39,887 bases of DNA from Lachnospiraceae bacterium (GTDB lineage Bacteria > Bacillota > Clostridia > Lachnospirales > Lachnospiraceae): contig JAJPXU010000125.1 of assembly GCA_021205305.1 (NCBI GenBank), forward strand, positions 1-39,887, given 5' to 3'. The notes below the pieces were generated by a model, which was given only the letters and a program-made list of their open reading frames with translations, was not told where the DNA came from and ran no database searches. Of the stretch, positions 25,842 to 33,560 are shown one piece after another. The position numbers and the translations under genes were made by a program. Position 1 is the stretch's first letter; every line of letters begins with the position of its first letter.

Positions 25842-25963
25842 AAAACTCAAGAATGCAGCTTCGCTGCATTCTTAGGGAGATTCGTATTACGAATCTCCCG
25901 TAAAATCAGCTTGCGAAGAAATCTCGCTTGCGAGATTTCTTGCATGACGATTTTGAGTTTTTT
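25840..25963 (+). terminator. Multi-hairpin terminator-like element 1 after acsB
   Basis: Outer stem AAAAAACTCAA (25840-25850) / TTGAGTTTTTT (25953-25963) begins in the acsB stop codon. Inside it are three perfect hairpins: AAGAATGCAGC / GCTGCATTCTT, GGGAGATTCGTA / TACGAATCTCCC and AAGAAATCTCGC / GCGAGATTTCTT. A-rich 5' and T-rich 3' arms are those of a terminator that could act on either strand. Confidence 0.65.
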
Positions 25964-26115
25964 AACGAAGAAAAATGCAGAGCATTTTTCTGAGTCTATG
26001 GTGTAGGCCAAGTAAAGGAAATCTCGCTCGCGAGAATTTCCTGCGAGTTGATTTTGGCTTTTTTAACGAAGAAAAATGCGAAGCATTTTTCTGAGTCTAC
26101 GATGTAGGCCAAGTA
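25949..26115 (+). repeat. 101-base tandem repeat in the acsB-acsD gap
   Basis: Copy 1 core 25949-26014 and copy 2 core 26050-26115 are 66 bases each and differ at about six positions. Each has GATTTTG, a T6-run, AACGAA, a GAAAAATGC / GCATTTTTC hairpin (25970-25990; 26071-26091), CTGAGTCTA and GTAGGCCAAGTA. The AAATCTCGC-type hairpin before each core is also similar, so the period is 101. Confidence 0.8.
26007..26064 (+). terminator. Terminator-like element 2 between acsB and acsD
   Basis: GCCAA (26007-26011) / TTGGC (26054-26058) around the hairpin GGAAATCTCGC / GCGAGAATTTCC (26017-26041, one bulge), followed by T6 (26059-26064). The element 1 stem at the same place is CTCAA/TTGAG, so the pairs change together. 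Confidence 0.55.
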
Positions 26116-26246
26116 GTGAGACGCACCTTGCTTACTAGTCTTTTCTTTCATATGTAAGCCAGGCAAATAAATACTTAACAATCACCTTACTCGGTAGACT
26201 CCCCTTTTCCCAAATTTAGCAACACCCACAAGGAGGATTAAAAGAA

Positions 26247-27188
26247 ATGCCGTTTACTGCAAAATCAGGAAAATTCAATGCGAAAATTAATACCGTTGAA
26301 GTCGGCACCGGCGAGAAGGCAATCAAGCTTGGCGGCGAGAACGTCTTCCCATTTTATACCTTTGACGACGCAATTGAGAATGCGCCGAAGGTTGGTATTG
26401 AAATCACGGATGGCGGAATGGAAGCGGAGCCAGAGTGTGTACAGAAGCTCTATGAGGGCTGCACGACGGTTGTTGACATGGCGAAGAAGGCTGTGACATT
26501 TGACGGAGTTGATTTTCTCAGTATTCGTTTGGAAGGCGGAGATCCGAACGGAAAAAACAAATCTACAGAGGAACTGATTCAGATCGTCAAGGATGTTGCT
26601 GACGCTGTCGATGTTCCGCTTGTTGTTTGCGGCTGCAAGAACGTAGAAAAGGACGCTGAGCTTCTCGATAAGGCTGCTGCCGCACTGGAGGGCAAAAATG
26701 CCATGATTCTGGCGGCAAAGGAAGAAAACTACAAGACGATCGGTGCTTCGGCCGGACTGGCTTACAAGCAGATCGTGGGCGCTGAGTCCGCAGTAGATAT
26801 CAACCTTGCAAAGCAGCTGAACGTATTGCTTACACAGCTTGGCGTTGACAGTAAGACAATTGTAATGAACGCTGGTACCGCAGCAGTCGGATATGGTTTC
26901 GACTATGTGATATCAACACTTGACCGTGTAAAGGCGGCTGCGCTGTCACAGGGTGACGCTACGCTGCAGATGCCGATTATTACTCCAGTCGCTTCTGAGA
27001 CATGGACGGTAAAGGAATCCACCGCTACAGAAGAAGATATGCCTGCATGGGGCAATCTGGAAGAGCGCGGGATTGATATGGAAGTGGAAACTGCCGCGGC
27101 AGTTCTCGCTGCCGGCTCAGACGCTGTGATTCTGAAACATCCGGAATCAGTCAGAGCAATTAAGACCATGATTTCAGAATTGATTTAA
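26247..27188 (+). CDS. acsD: Corrinoid iron-sulfur protein small subunit
   Basis: Small (delta) subunit of CODH/ACS, a TIM-barrel partner of AcsC; together they carry the methyl group on cobalamin between AcsE and AcsB. The 313-residue product starts MPFTAKSGKFNAKINTVEVG and has VPLVVCGCKNVEKDAELL and NAGTAAVGYGFDYVISTLDR, as in the family. AAGGAGG lies well placed before the ATG. It follows acsB by 405 structured bases and precedes acsC by 30, with which it must form a heterodimer. Confidence 0.95.
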   Translation: MPFTAKSGKFNAKINTVEVGTGEKAIKLGGENVFPFYTFDDAIENAPKVGIEITDGGMEAEPECVQKLYEGCTTVVDMAKKAVTFDGVDFLSIRLEGGDPNGKNKSTEELIQIVKDVADAVDVPLVVCGCKNVEKDAELLDKAAAALEGKNAMILAAKEENYKTIGASAGLAYKQIVGAESAVDINLAKQLNVLLTQLGVDSKTIVMNAGTAAVGYGFDYVISTLDRVKAAALSQGDATLQMPIITPVASETWTVKESTATEEDMPAWGNLEERGIDMEVETAAAVLAAGSDAVILKHPESVRAIKTMISELI

Positions 27189-27218
27189 TCGCCAGAAGAG
27201 CGTAAGGAGGAAAATAAA

Positions 27219-28562
27219 ATGGCATTGAAAGGCTTGGATATTTTTAAATTATCACCAAAGAAAAACTGCAAAGAGTGCGGCAGCCCGACTTGTATGGCTT
27301 TCTCTATGAAGGTCGCGCAGGGCGCGGTTTCCATTGATAAATGTCCTTATTTTTCTGAGGAAGCAAAAGCTTCTCTGAATGAGGCAACTGCACCGCCAAT
27401 GAAGACCATCAAGGTCGGCACTGGTAACAATGAATATTCTCTCGGCGGAGAGACCGTTCTGTTCCGTCATGAGAAAACTTTTGTAAGCAGAACACGTTAC
27501 GCAGTCACTGTATGCAGCTGTATGGATGACGCCGCGATTGACGCGAAGCTGGCTGAAATTCAGTCTGTCGATTATGAGCGTATCGGTGAGCGTATGTTTA
27601 CAGAAATGATTTATGTAAACTATGCGGAAGCGGCTGGCAAAGACAAGTATCTGGATCTGGTTAAGAAGGCTGCTGCGGTTGACCGTGTGCTGATTCTTGG
27701 CTGCGAGGATCCGGAGGTGGCTGCGGAAGCGCTTGCTCTGGTTAAGGACAAAAAGCCGGTTCTGAACGGTGCGAATGCTTCGAACTATGAGGCAATGAGC
27801 AAAGTGGCGACCGAAGCGGGTGTAACGCTTGGCGTTTCCGGCGCAGATATTGATGAACTTTATGACACACTGGCAGCTCTTGAGAAGCTTGGAAATAAGA
27901 ATCTGATCTTTGACTGCGGCGTGAATTCCGTCAAGGAAGCGTATAAGATCGCAGTTGAATTCCGTAAAGCGGCGATCAAGGATGGCAACCGTACCTGCGG
28001 TTACCCGTCAATCGTTCGTCTGGATCGCTTAAGCCAGGGAGATAAGCATCTGCAGGCAGCTCTGCTCTCTCTGTTCACGATGAAGTATGGTTCGATTATC
28101 GTGCTTGATCAGATGACCTATGCGGAAGCAAACCCGGTATATGGACTGAGACAGAACCTCTTTACTGACCCGCAGAAGCCAATGAAGGTTGAGCCAGGCA
28201 TCTATCCGCTTAACGGTGCAGATGAGAATTCGGTATGTCTGACTACGGTAGACTTTGCGCTGACTTATTTCCTGGTATCCGGTGAGCTGGAGCGTTCCGG
28301 TGTACCGTGCAACCTCATCATCAACGATGCAGGCGGACTTTCCGTACTGACCTCCTGGGCAGCAGGAAAATTCTCAGCAGGAACGATCGCGAAGTTCTTT
28401 GCAGAGCAGGACATCGAAGGAAAAGTGAAGTCCAGAAAGCTGGTTATTCCGGGCAAGGTTGCCGTATTAAAGGGAGAGCTTGAAGCGAAGCTTCCGGGCT
28501 GGGAGATCATCATTGCTCCGAGAGAGGCTGTTCAGCTTGTGAAGTTCATGAAAGAACTGTAA
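27219..28562 (+). CDS. acsC: Corrinoid iron-sulfur protein large subunit
   Basis: Large (gamma) subunit of the corrinoid Fe-S protein; binds cobalamin in the C-terminal domain and a low-potential [4Fe-4S] cluster at the N-terminus. The cluster ligands are C17, C20, C25 and C42 (C-x2-C-x4-C-x16-C) in KNCKECGSPTCMAF and DKCPYF. The middle is a TIM barrel and the C-terminal part has SGELERSGVPCNLIINDAGG and LSVLTSWAAGKF. The 447 residues are normal. A GGAGG precedes the ATG. It is in an operon with acsD and acsE. Confidence 0.96.
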   Translation: MALKGLDIFKLSPKKNCKECGSPTCMAFSMKVAQGAVSIDKCPYFSEEAKASLNEATAPPMKTIKVGTGNNEYSLGGETVLFRHEKTFVSRTRYAVTVCSCMDDAAIDAKLAEIQSVDYERIGERMFTEMIYVNYAEAAGKDKYLDLVKKAAAVDRVLILGCEDPEVAAEALALVKDKKPVLNGANASNYEAMSKVATEAGVTLGVSGADIDELYDTLAALEKLGNKNLIFDCGVNSVKEAYKIAVEFRKAAIKDGNRTCGYPSIVRLDRLSQGDKHLQAALLSLFTMKYGSIIVLDQMTYAEANPVYGLRQNLFTDPQKPMKVEPGIYPLNGADENSVCLTTVDFALTYFLVSGELERSGVPCNLIINDAGGLSVLTSWAAGKFSAGTIAKFFAEQDIEGKVKSRKLVIPGKVAVLKGELEAKLPGWEIIIAPREAVQLVKFMKEL

Positions 28563-28592
28563 TTACTATATTAAAGATAAAGGAGAACCATC

Positions 28593-29378
28593 ATGGCAAA
28601 ATTTGTAACGATTGGTGAGAGACTTTCCACCACAGCTCCTGCAGTCAACAAAGCGTTTACTGAGAGAGACCCGGAGCCGATTCTGAAAAGAGCAAAACAG
28701 CAGCTTGATGCCGGCGCAGTTTACCTTGATGTAAACATCGGACCTGCTGAGGCAGATGGTGAGGATCTGATGAAGTGGGCAGTGCAGCTCCTTCAGAGCA
28801 ACTTTGACAATGTTCCTCTGGCGCTGGATACTTCCAACAAGAAAGCAATCGAGGCAGGTATTTCTGTTTACAACCGCTCCAAAGGAAAACCGATTGTGAA
28901 CTCTGCGGATGCTTCCGGAAGAATCGAGAATATTGATCTTGCAGCGGCAAACGACGCAATCGTGATTGCTCTTTGCAACGGCGAAGGCATTGCAAAAGAC
29001 AATGATGAGCGTATGGGTTATTGCCAGATGCTTCTTGAGAGAGGCATGGAACTGGGTATGGAGCCGACAGATATGTGGTTCGATCCGCTCTTCCTGGTAG
29101 TAAAGGGTATGCAGGACAAGCAGATGGAAATTCTTGAGTTTATCAAGATGCTCTCTGATATGGGTCTGAATTCTACCGGCGGTCTTTCCAATAACTCCAA
29201 TGGTATGCCAAAGCACATTCGCCCGATCATGGATTCTGCGCTCGTAGCTATGGCTATGATGCAGGGCCTTACCTCCGCGATCGTAAACCCGAATGACCTT
29301 CGCCTGATGGAAACCATTAAGTCATGCGACGTATTTAAGAGCAACACTCTGTATGCGGATTCCTATCTGGAGATCTGA
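28593..29378 (+). CDS. acsE: Methyltetrahydrofolate:corrinoid iron-sulfur protein methyltransferase
   Basis: Transfers the methyl group from methyl-tetrahydrofolate to the cobalt of AcsCD. It is a pterin-binding TIM barrel of 261 residues, with YLDVNIGPAEADGEDLMKWA, NSADASGRIENIDLAA, TDMWFDPLFLVVKGMQ and STGGLSNNSNGMPKHIRPI (quoted in parts). These hold the Asp/Asn residues that contact the pterin in known structures. GGAG precedes the ATG. It is followed by a perfect palindrome and a strong terminator, so it closes the acsDCE operon. Confidence 0.96.
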   Translation: MAKFVTIGERLSTTAPAVNKAFTERDPEPILKRAKQQLDAGAVYLDVNIGPAEADGEDLMKWAVQLLQSNFDNVPLALDTSNKKAIEAGISVYNRSKGKPIVNSADASGRIENIDLAAANDAIVIALCNGEGIAKDNDERMGYCQMLLERGMELGMEPTDMWFDPLFLVVKGMQDKQMEILEFIKMLSDMGLNSTGGLSNNSNGMPKHIRPIMDSALVAMAMMQGLTSAIVNPNDLRLMETIKSCDVFKSNTLYADSYLEI

Positions 29379-29393
29379 TGCTGAACAGCTGTT

Positions 29394-29427
29394 CAGAACA
29401 GCATCGAAAGGGCTGTACGCATACAGC
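29394..29427 (+). repeat. Dispersed element, partial copy 3 (after acsE)
   Basis: CAGAACAGCATCG is identical over 13 bases to 7401-7413. It is followed by a bulged stem GAAAG-GCTGTA / TACAGC-CTTTC. The remaining block is found as an inverted piece at 29644-29661. Confidence 0.45.
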
Positions 29428-29529
29428 TTTCCTCCGCAAATGCAGCACAGGGATTTTGTGGCGGATAAAACACTGCAGAATCAATGCCGCCTGTTGCTGC
29501 GTGCGGATGGAATCATTATGAAACGGACT

Positions 29530-29570
29530 CATACCCAGGAAGTATTTTGTTACCCCTGGGTATGTTTTTT
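29530..29570 (+). terminator. Terminator of the acsDCE operon
   Basis: Perfect 10-bp stem CATACCCAGG (29530-29539) / CCTGGGTATG (29555-29564) followed by T6 (29565-29570). Confidence 0.88.
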
Positions 29571-29643
29571 CAAGGTATTTTTTGTTCGGATCAGCAGGCT
29601 ATTTGCCGCTAATGCGTCATATGTCTGTGGCTGATGGACGTTT

Positions 29644-29661
29644 CGCCCATCCCAAAATGAA
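29644..29661 (-). repeat. Inverted partial copy of the dispersed element
   Basis: CGCCCATCCCAAAATGAA is the reverse complement of the block TTCATTT-GGGATGGGCG in copy 1 (5277-5294), with one difference. Confidence 0.4.
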
Positions 29662-29689
29662 CTGTTAATACATTTCAGGAGAAACGCTT

Positions 29690-31621
29690 ATGTTTAAAGT
29701 GACTTTTAAGTTTGAACATGGTCAGAATGTGGAAGGCTTTGCTTTAGCGGGAGAAAGTCTTCTGGATGTGGCAAAGAAGATGAATGTTGCCATTGATGCG
29801 CCATGCAATGGAAATGCAGCTTGCGGAAAATGCAGAGTAAAATTGATCGGAGGAGAACTGGATACCAAGAAGACCATGCATATCTCCGATGAGGAATTTG
29901 CGCAGGGATGGAGGTTAGCCTGCGTGAGCAAAATCAGTGCGGACGTGGAGGTGCTTGTACCAGACATTGCGTCAGCATATCGCAGTCGGATGAAAGTTGC
30001 GGATCTGAGTTCGGCGGAAGAATTGCAGATATTCGAAAAGACCAAATCAGATATTATAGATGCCGGAATCAAATTTGAAAATGACTTTAAAGTGATCAAC
30101 CTGACAATGGAGGAGCCTTCGCTGGATGACACCATGCCAGACAATGAGCGGCTGATGTGGGCTGTTGAGGCAGCTTGTGGGGTGTCGAAGGCTAAGCTTT
30201 CTTTTGCTGTGTTGCAGAAGCTGGCAGAAACACTGCGAAAATCTGCGTTTGACGTGAAGTGTATCGTGACAGATGGGGAAGCAGATGAGGTGTATGTGCT
30301 TGATGTGCTTCCTGGAAATGAAGATGCAAAGGTTTGCGGGATGGCCATTGATATTGGTACGACAACCGTTTCCGCAGTGCTGATCGACATGCTTTCCGGT
30401 GAAATTCTTGCCAAGGGCTCTGCTGGAAACGGCCAGATCCGCTATGGGGCGGACGTGATTAACCGTATTATCGAACAGCAGAAGGAAGGCGGGCGCAAAA
30501 AGCTTCAGAATGCGATTATCAAAGAGACTCTGAATCCGATGATTAAAGAAATGTGCGCTTCCATTGGTATTCTCCCGCAGCAGATTTATCGCGCCTGCAT
30601 CGCCGGAAATACAACCATGAATCATCTGCTTCTTGGTGTAGATGCGGATCCGGTTCGTATGGAGCCGTTTATTCCTACCTTCTTTGAGACAGACTCGGTT
30701 CAGGCGTGTGATCTGGGATTGAATCTTTACCCGCATGCATCTGTTTTAATTTCGCCAAACATCGGAAGCTATGTCGGCGGTGACATCACGGCCGGTACAC
30801 TCGCAAGCACCATCTGGAATAAAGAAGAAATGTCCCTGTTTATTGACCTTGGTACGAATGGGGAGCTTGTCTTTGGAAATTCGGACTTCATGATGAGCTG
30901 TGCCTGCTCTGCGGGGCCTGCGTTCGAAGGCGGCGATATCAGCTGCGGAATGCGCGCGACAGACGGCGCAATTGAGGCATGCGTGATTGATAAGGATACC
31001 ATGGAACCCACGTTTACCATTGTCGGAGATGAGGGACAAAAGCCAGTGGGACTTTGCGGCTCCGGCATTATTGATGTCATCAGTGAGCTGTACCGCTGCG
31101 GGATCATCAGCCCGAAAGGAAAATTCATCCGTGAAGGCGACCGCGTTCGTCATGACCAGTATGGGATGGGAAGCTTCGTCCTGGCGTATAAAGAAGAGGC
31201 AGCTTCTGTGAAAGACATTGAGATTACGGAAGTCGACATTGACAGCTTTATTCGTGCGAAAGGAGCGATTTTCTCCGCTATTCGTGTGATGCTGCAGTCA
31301 CTGGATTTTGATGTTTCCATGATTGATCACGTATATGTAGCGGGCGGAATCGGCAGCGGTATCAATATGCGAAACGCTGTGTCCATCGGTATGTTCCCGG
31401 ATATCGAGATGGATAAATTCACTTACATTGGAAATTCGTCGCTCTCCGGCGCGTACACAATTCTGCTTTCAAAAGAAGCAGAAGCAAAGGTATCCGAGGT
31501 AGCTCATAATATGACTTACCTGGAGCTTAGCAACGAACCAACCTATATGGATGAATTTGTGGCAAGCTGTTTCCTTCCGCATACGGATGCGGGGCTGTTT
31601 CCATCGGTAGTTTTAAAATAA
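29690..31621 (+). CDS. acsV: Corrinoid activation protein AcsV (2Fe-2S + DUF4445/ASKHA ATPase)
   Basis: ATP-dependent reductive activator that returns the cobalt of the corrinoid protein to the active Co(I) state. The N-terminal plant-type ferredoxin domain carries C39, C45, C48 and C78 (CNGNAACGKC ... RLAC). A linker and the DUF4445 domain follow, with the nucleotide-binding motifs MAIDIGTTTVSAVLID, CIAGNTTMNHLLLG, LFIDLGTNGELVFG and VAGGIGSG. The 643 residues are normal for the RACE family. It is separated from acsE by a terminator, so its transcription is probably independent, but no good promoter could be placed. Confidence 0.93.
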   Translation: MFKVTFKFEHGQNVEGFALAGESLLDVAKKMNVAIDAPCNGNAACGKCRVKLIGGELDTKKTMHISDEEFAQGWRLACVSKISADVEVLVPDIASAYRSRMKVADLSSAEELQIFEKTKSDIIDAGIKFENDFKVINLTMEEPSLDDTMPDNERLMWAVEAACGVSKAKLSFAVLQKLAETLRKSAFDVKCIVTDGEADEVYVLDVLPGNEDAKVCGMAIDIGTTTVSAVLIDMLSGEILAKGSAGNGQIRYGADVINRIIEQQKEGGRKKLQNAIIKETLNPMIKEMCASIGILPQQIYRACIAGNTTMNHLLLGVDADPVRMEPFIPTFFETDSVQACDLGLNLYPHASVLISPNIGSYVGGDITAGTLASTIWNKEEMSLFIDLGTNGELVFGNSDFMMSCACSAGPAFEGGDISCGMRATDGAIEACVIDKDTMEPTFTIVGDEGQKPVGLCGSGIIDVISELYRCGIISPKGKFIREGDRVRHDQYGMGSFVLAYKEEAASVKDIEITEVDIDSFIRAKGAIFSAIRVMLQSLDFDVSMIDHVYVAGGIGSGINMRNAVSIGMFPDIEMDKFTYIGNSSLSGAYTILLSKEAEAKVSEVAHNMTYLELSNEPTYMDEFVASCFLPHTDAGLFPSVVLK

Positions 31622-31631
31622 TCGAAATAGC

Positions 31632-31667
31632 AAAAAGGCAGAGGAACGAAATGCCCTCTGCCTTTTT
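31632..31667 (+). terminator. Terminator after acsV, probably bidirectional
   Basis: AAAAAGGCAGAGG (31632-31644) / CCTCTGCCTTTTT (31655-31667), a perfect 13-bp stem with an A-run before and T-run after. It can serve acsV on the + strand and the small gene on the - strand, whose stop is 9 bases away. Confidence 0.88.
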
Positions 31668-31675
31668 CACTTATT

Positions 31676-31822
31676 CTAATCTTCATCCTTTTTGCTGTCT
31701 TTCAAAATAGTAAGACTATCTATTTTCTTTAATGCTTCATCTTTATCTGCTGATCCCTGTATGATCATTCGAACCATTTCCATGATTGTTTTAAACTCGT
31801 CTCTAGTCATTGTATCTACCAT
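31676..31822 (-). CDS. Small hypothetical protein of 48 residues
   Basis: I do not recognise this protein. It reads MVDTMTRDEFKTIMEMVRMI and continues through DEALKKIDSLTILKDSKKDED, i.e. charged and helical, with an acidic/lysine-rich tail and no membrane segment or cysteine. It has a good GGAGG site (31830-31834) 7 bases before the ATG and an A/T-rich make-up unlike its neighbours. It ends at the bidirectional terminator. It is downstream of the ABC permease gene on the same strand, 107 bases away, with a possible promoter of its own between. It may be a regulator or simply a recently gained gene. Confidence 0.6.
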   Translation of the reverse strand: MVDTMTRDEFKTIMEMVRMIIQGSADKDEALKKIDSLTILKDSKKDED

Positions 31823-31850
31823 AGCCTTTCCTCCGATTTAAATCTCGGTA

Positions 31851-31856
31851 ATTATA
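31851..31856 (-). promoter_or_regulatory. -10 box for the small - strand gene
   Basis: TATAAT on the - strand, about 28 bases before the ATG. A second TATAAT lies at 31880-31885. No good -35 is seen for either, so the promoter call is weak. Confidence 0.35.
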
Positions 31857-31928
31857 CCACAATATGCGTCCTGTCTTTAATTATAGTAACACAGAATAAG
31901 GTTTTTAACAACGCTTTTTTGAGAAAGA

Positions 31929-32726
31929 TCAAAGTCCCCTGCTTTTCAGAACCCGTCGCTCTAAAACAGAGAATACGCACCGGTCGATGAGAATTCCGAT
32001 TACGATAATAACGAGCATCACGGCAGTTACCTGGTTGATATCCGCCATATCGCGTCCGGTCATCAGGGAATAGCCCAGGCCGACGTAAGAGGACATGACC
32101 TCTCCGGACATCAGTGCCCTCCAGGCAAAGGACCAGGATTGGCGCAGACCCGCGAGAAAACCGGGCAATGCTGCCGGGAAAATGACATCCTTATACATCT
32201 GGAGTGGATTCGCGCCCATGGTCGCCGCCGCCCGTTTGTAGATGGGCGGGATGGAGGCAATCGCGTTTTCGATCGCCAGTGCTACGCTAAAGGTAGAACC
32301 AATTACGACAACAAACAGAACCGCGGATTCTTTCAGGCCAAACCAGAGGATTGCGAAAGGCACCCAGCAGACACTTGGCAGCGACTGGAAGCCGTTCAGC
32401 AGAGGCTTCAGACAGCGGTTTAAAAAGGCAGAAGCGGAGATCAATAATCCCAGGATCGCACCGATCAGGAGAGAAATCACAAAGCCAATCAATACTCTTC
32501 GCAGACTGTAAATCACGGCCTGAAAGAGGGTTCCATTGAGAATCAGCTTCCTCAGACTCTGAAGTACGCCAAGAGGGGAGGGCATCGCGTAGGATTTCCA
32601 CCAGCCAAGCGTCCCGGTGCCAACGGTATAAATCACCTGCCATAGAAGAATGAGCAGGAGATAGAAGCAGATGCAGGAAAGAATCTTCCCCGGTGTATTT
32701 TTAGTGGTCGTATTCTTCTTTTGCAA
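31929..32726 (-). CDS. ABC transporter permease, nitrate/sulfonate/taurine type
   Basis: Membrane subunit of the SsuC/TauC/NrtB family, 265 residues with about six membrane segments. The family coupling loop is the stretch around AAATMGANPLQMYKDVIFPAALP (quoted in parts), followed by WRALMSGEVMSSYVGLGYSL. The start is TTG 32726 with GGGAGGTGG 9 bases upstream; it overlaps the ATPase gene end by 26 bases. The longer in-frame reading to 32900 lies within the ATPase gene and has no ribosome site. It works with the ATPase and lipoprotein of the same operon. Confidence 0.9.
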   Translation of the reverse strand: MQKKNTTTKNTPGKILSCICFYLLLILLWQVIYTVGTGTLGWWKSYAMPSPLGVLQSLRKLILNGTLFQAVIYSLRRVLIGFVISLLIGAILGLLISASAFLNRCLKPLLNGFQSLPSVCWVPFAILWFGLKESAVLFVVVIGSTFSVALAIENAIASIPPIYKRAAATMGANPLQMYKDVIFPAALPGFLAGLRQSWSFAWRALMSGEVMSSYVGLGYSLMTGRDMADINQVTAVMLVIIVIGILIDRCVFSVLERRVLKSRGL

Positions 32727-33471
32727 GCTTTTCCACCTCCCTTTCGACACTGGATAAAATCTTATGGCGCGCCGCCAGAAATTCCGGGGAATCGATCTGG
32801 CGCGGTCGCGGCAGGTCGACGGTATAAATGTCCTTAATACATCCCGGATTATCGGAAAGGATGACGATCCTGGATGCGAGAAACACCGCTTCCTCCACAC
32901 TGTGCGTCACAAAGAGAATCGTCTTTTTTGTCTCCTCCCAGATCTGCTCCAGGTCTGCGCGCAGCTTATTCGTTGTCTGCTTATCAAGCGCCGAAAAAGG
33001 TTCATCCATCAAAAGAATCGGACTGTTCAGACACAAAGCACGGGCAAGCGCAGTCCGCTGTTTCATTCCGCCCGAAATCTCATGGATCCGGTAGTCCCGG
33101 AATTCCCAGAGACGCACCATTTTCAGGTATTGTTCGGCGCGGCGGTCTTGTTCCTCCTTTGGTACGCCGGCAAGCTTCATTCCGAATTTTACATTATCAA
33201 TTACGTTGAGCCACGGATAAAGCGCGTGTTCCTGAAACATCATGACTCGGTCTGCGCCAGCTCCGGTAATCACTTTTCCGTTAATATAAATCTCACCGGA
33301 AGAAGGATGATCAAGTCCGGCGACGATATTCAGCAGGGTCGATTTTCCACAGCCGGACGGCCCGACAATACAGACAAATTCTCCGTCTTCTACCGTAAGA
33401 GAAATATCCTTCAGAGTTTCCCTTACAGAATTATCAAAAGAACGGCTGATATTTTTTAATTCTAACGACAT
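32701..33471 (-). CDS. ABC transporter ATP-binding protein, nitrate/sulfonate/taurine type
   Basis: Energises the importer. The 256-residue product has Walker A GPSGCGKSTLL (about residue 38), the Q-loop in MMFQEHALYPWLNV, signature SGGMKQRTALARAL, Walker B ILLMDEPFSALD and the switch His in VTHSVEEA. The C-terminal TVDLPRPRQIDSPEF is typical of the SsuB/TauB group. The gene follows the binding-protein gene by 89 bases and overlaps the permease gene, so the three are one operon. Substrate cannot be read from the ATPase. Confidence 0.94.
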   Translation of the reverse strand: MSLELKNISRSFDNSVRETLKDISLTVEDGEFVCIVGPSGCGKSTLLNIVAGLDHPSSGEIYINGKVITGAGADRVMMFQEHALYPWLNVIDNVKFGMKLAGVPKEEQDRRAEQYLKMVRLWEFRDYRIHEISGGMKQRTALARALCLNSPILLMDEPFSALDKQTTNKLRADLEQIWEETKKTILFVTHSVEEAVFLASRIVILSDNPGCIKDIYTVDLPRPRQIDSPEFLAARHKILSSVEREVEKLAKEEYDH

Positions 33472-33560
33472 TCTTGTTTCCTCTTACATTTTTATAATTT
33501 AAATTCTGCGTGGCCTGATCCCCAGACTTCCCACGTTCCAAAAGTGTGTAACAGTTTCTC

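Larger units (their letters stand above)
25842..26246 (+). other. Non-coding structured gap between acsB and acsD
   Basis: 405 bases with no credible gene on either strand. It holds six strong hairpins, a 101-base tandem repeat and two T-runs following stems. The last 130 bases (26116-26246) hold no clear promoter, only a weak TTGCTT-N17-TATGTA, and end in the AGGAGG of acsD. It probably sets the ratio of AcsB to the corrinoid protein by attenuation or RNA stability. Confidence 0.6.
29379..29689 (+). other. Gap between acsE and acsV
   Basis: 311 bases without a convincing gene. It holds a 16-base palindrome (29381-29396), a CAGAACAGCATCG motif (29394-29406) shared with two other gaps, a GCTGTA-CGCA-TACAGC hairpin, and the acsE terminator. 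An inverted partial copy of the same element (29644-29661) follows. I found no clear promoter for acsV. Confidence 0.6.

Noticed and set aside
25949-26115. Tandem repeat considered as a CRISPR array
   Set aside because: Only two units at a 101-base period, with similar rather than unique sequence between the cores and no cas genes nearby.
29353-29634. A 93-codon + strand frame after acsE
   Set aside because: It starts inside acsE and runs through the palindrome and the strong terminator with no ribosome site.
32727-32900. Longer permease start within the ATPase gene
   Set aside because: No ribosome site; the TTG at 32726 has GGGAGGTGG and gives the normal family length.
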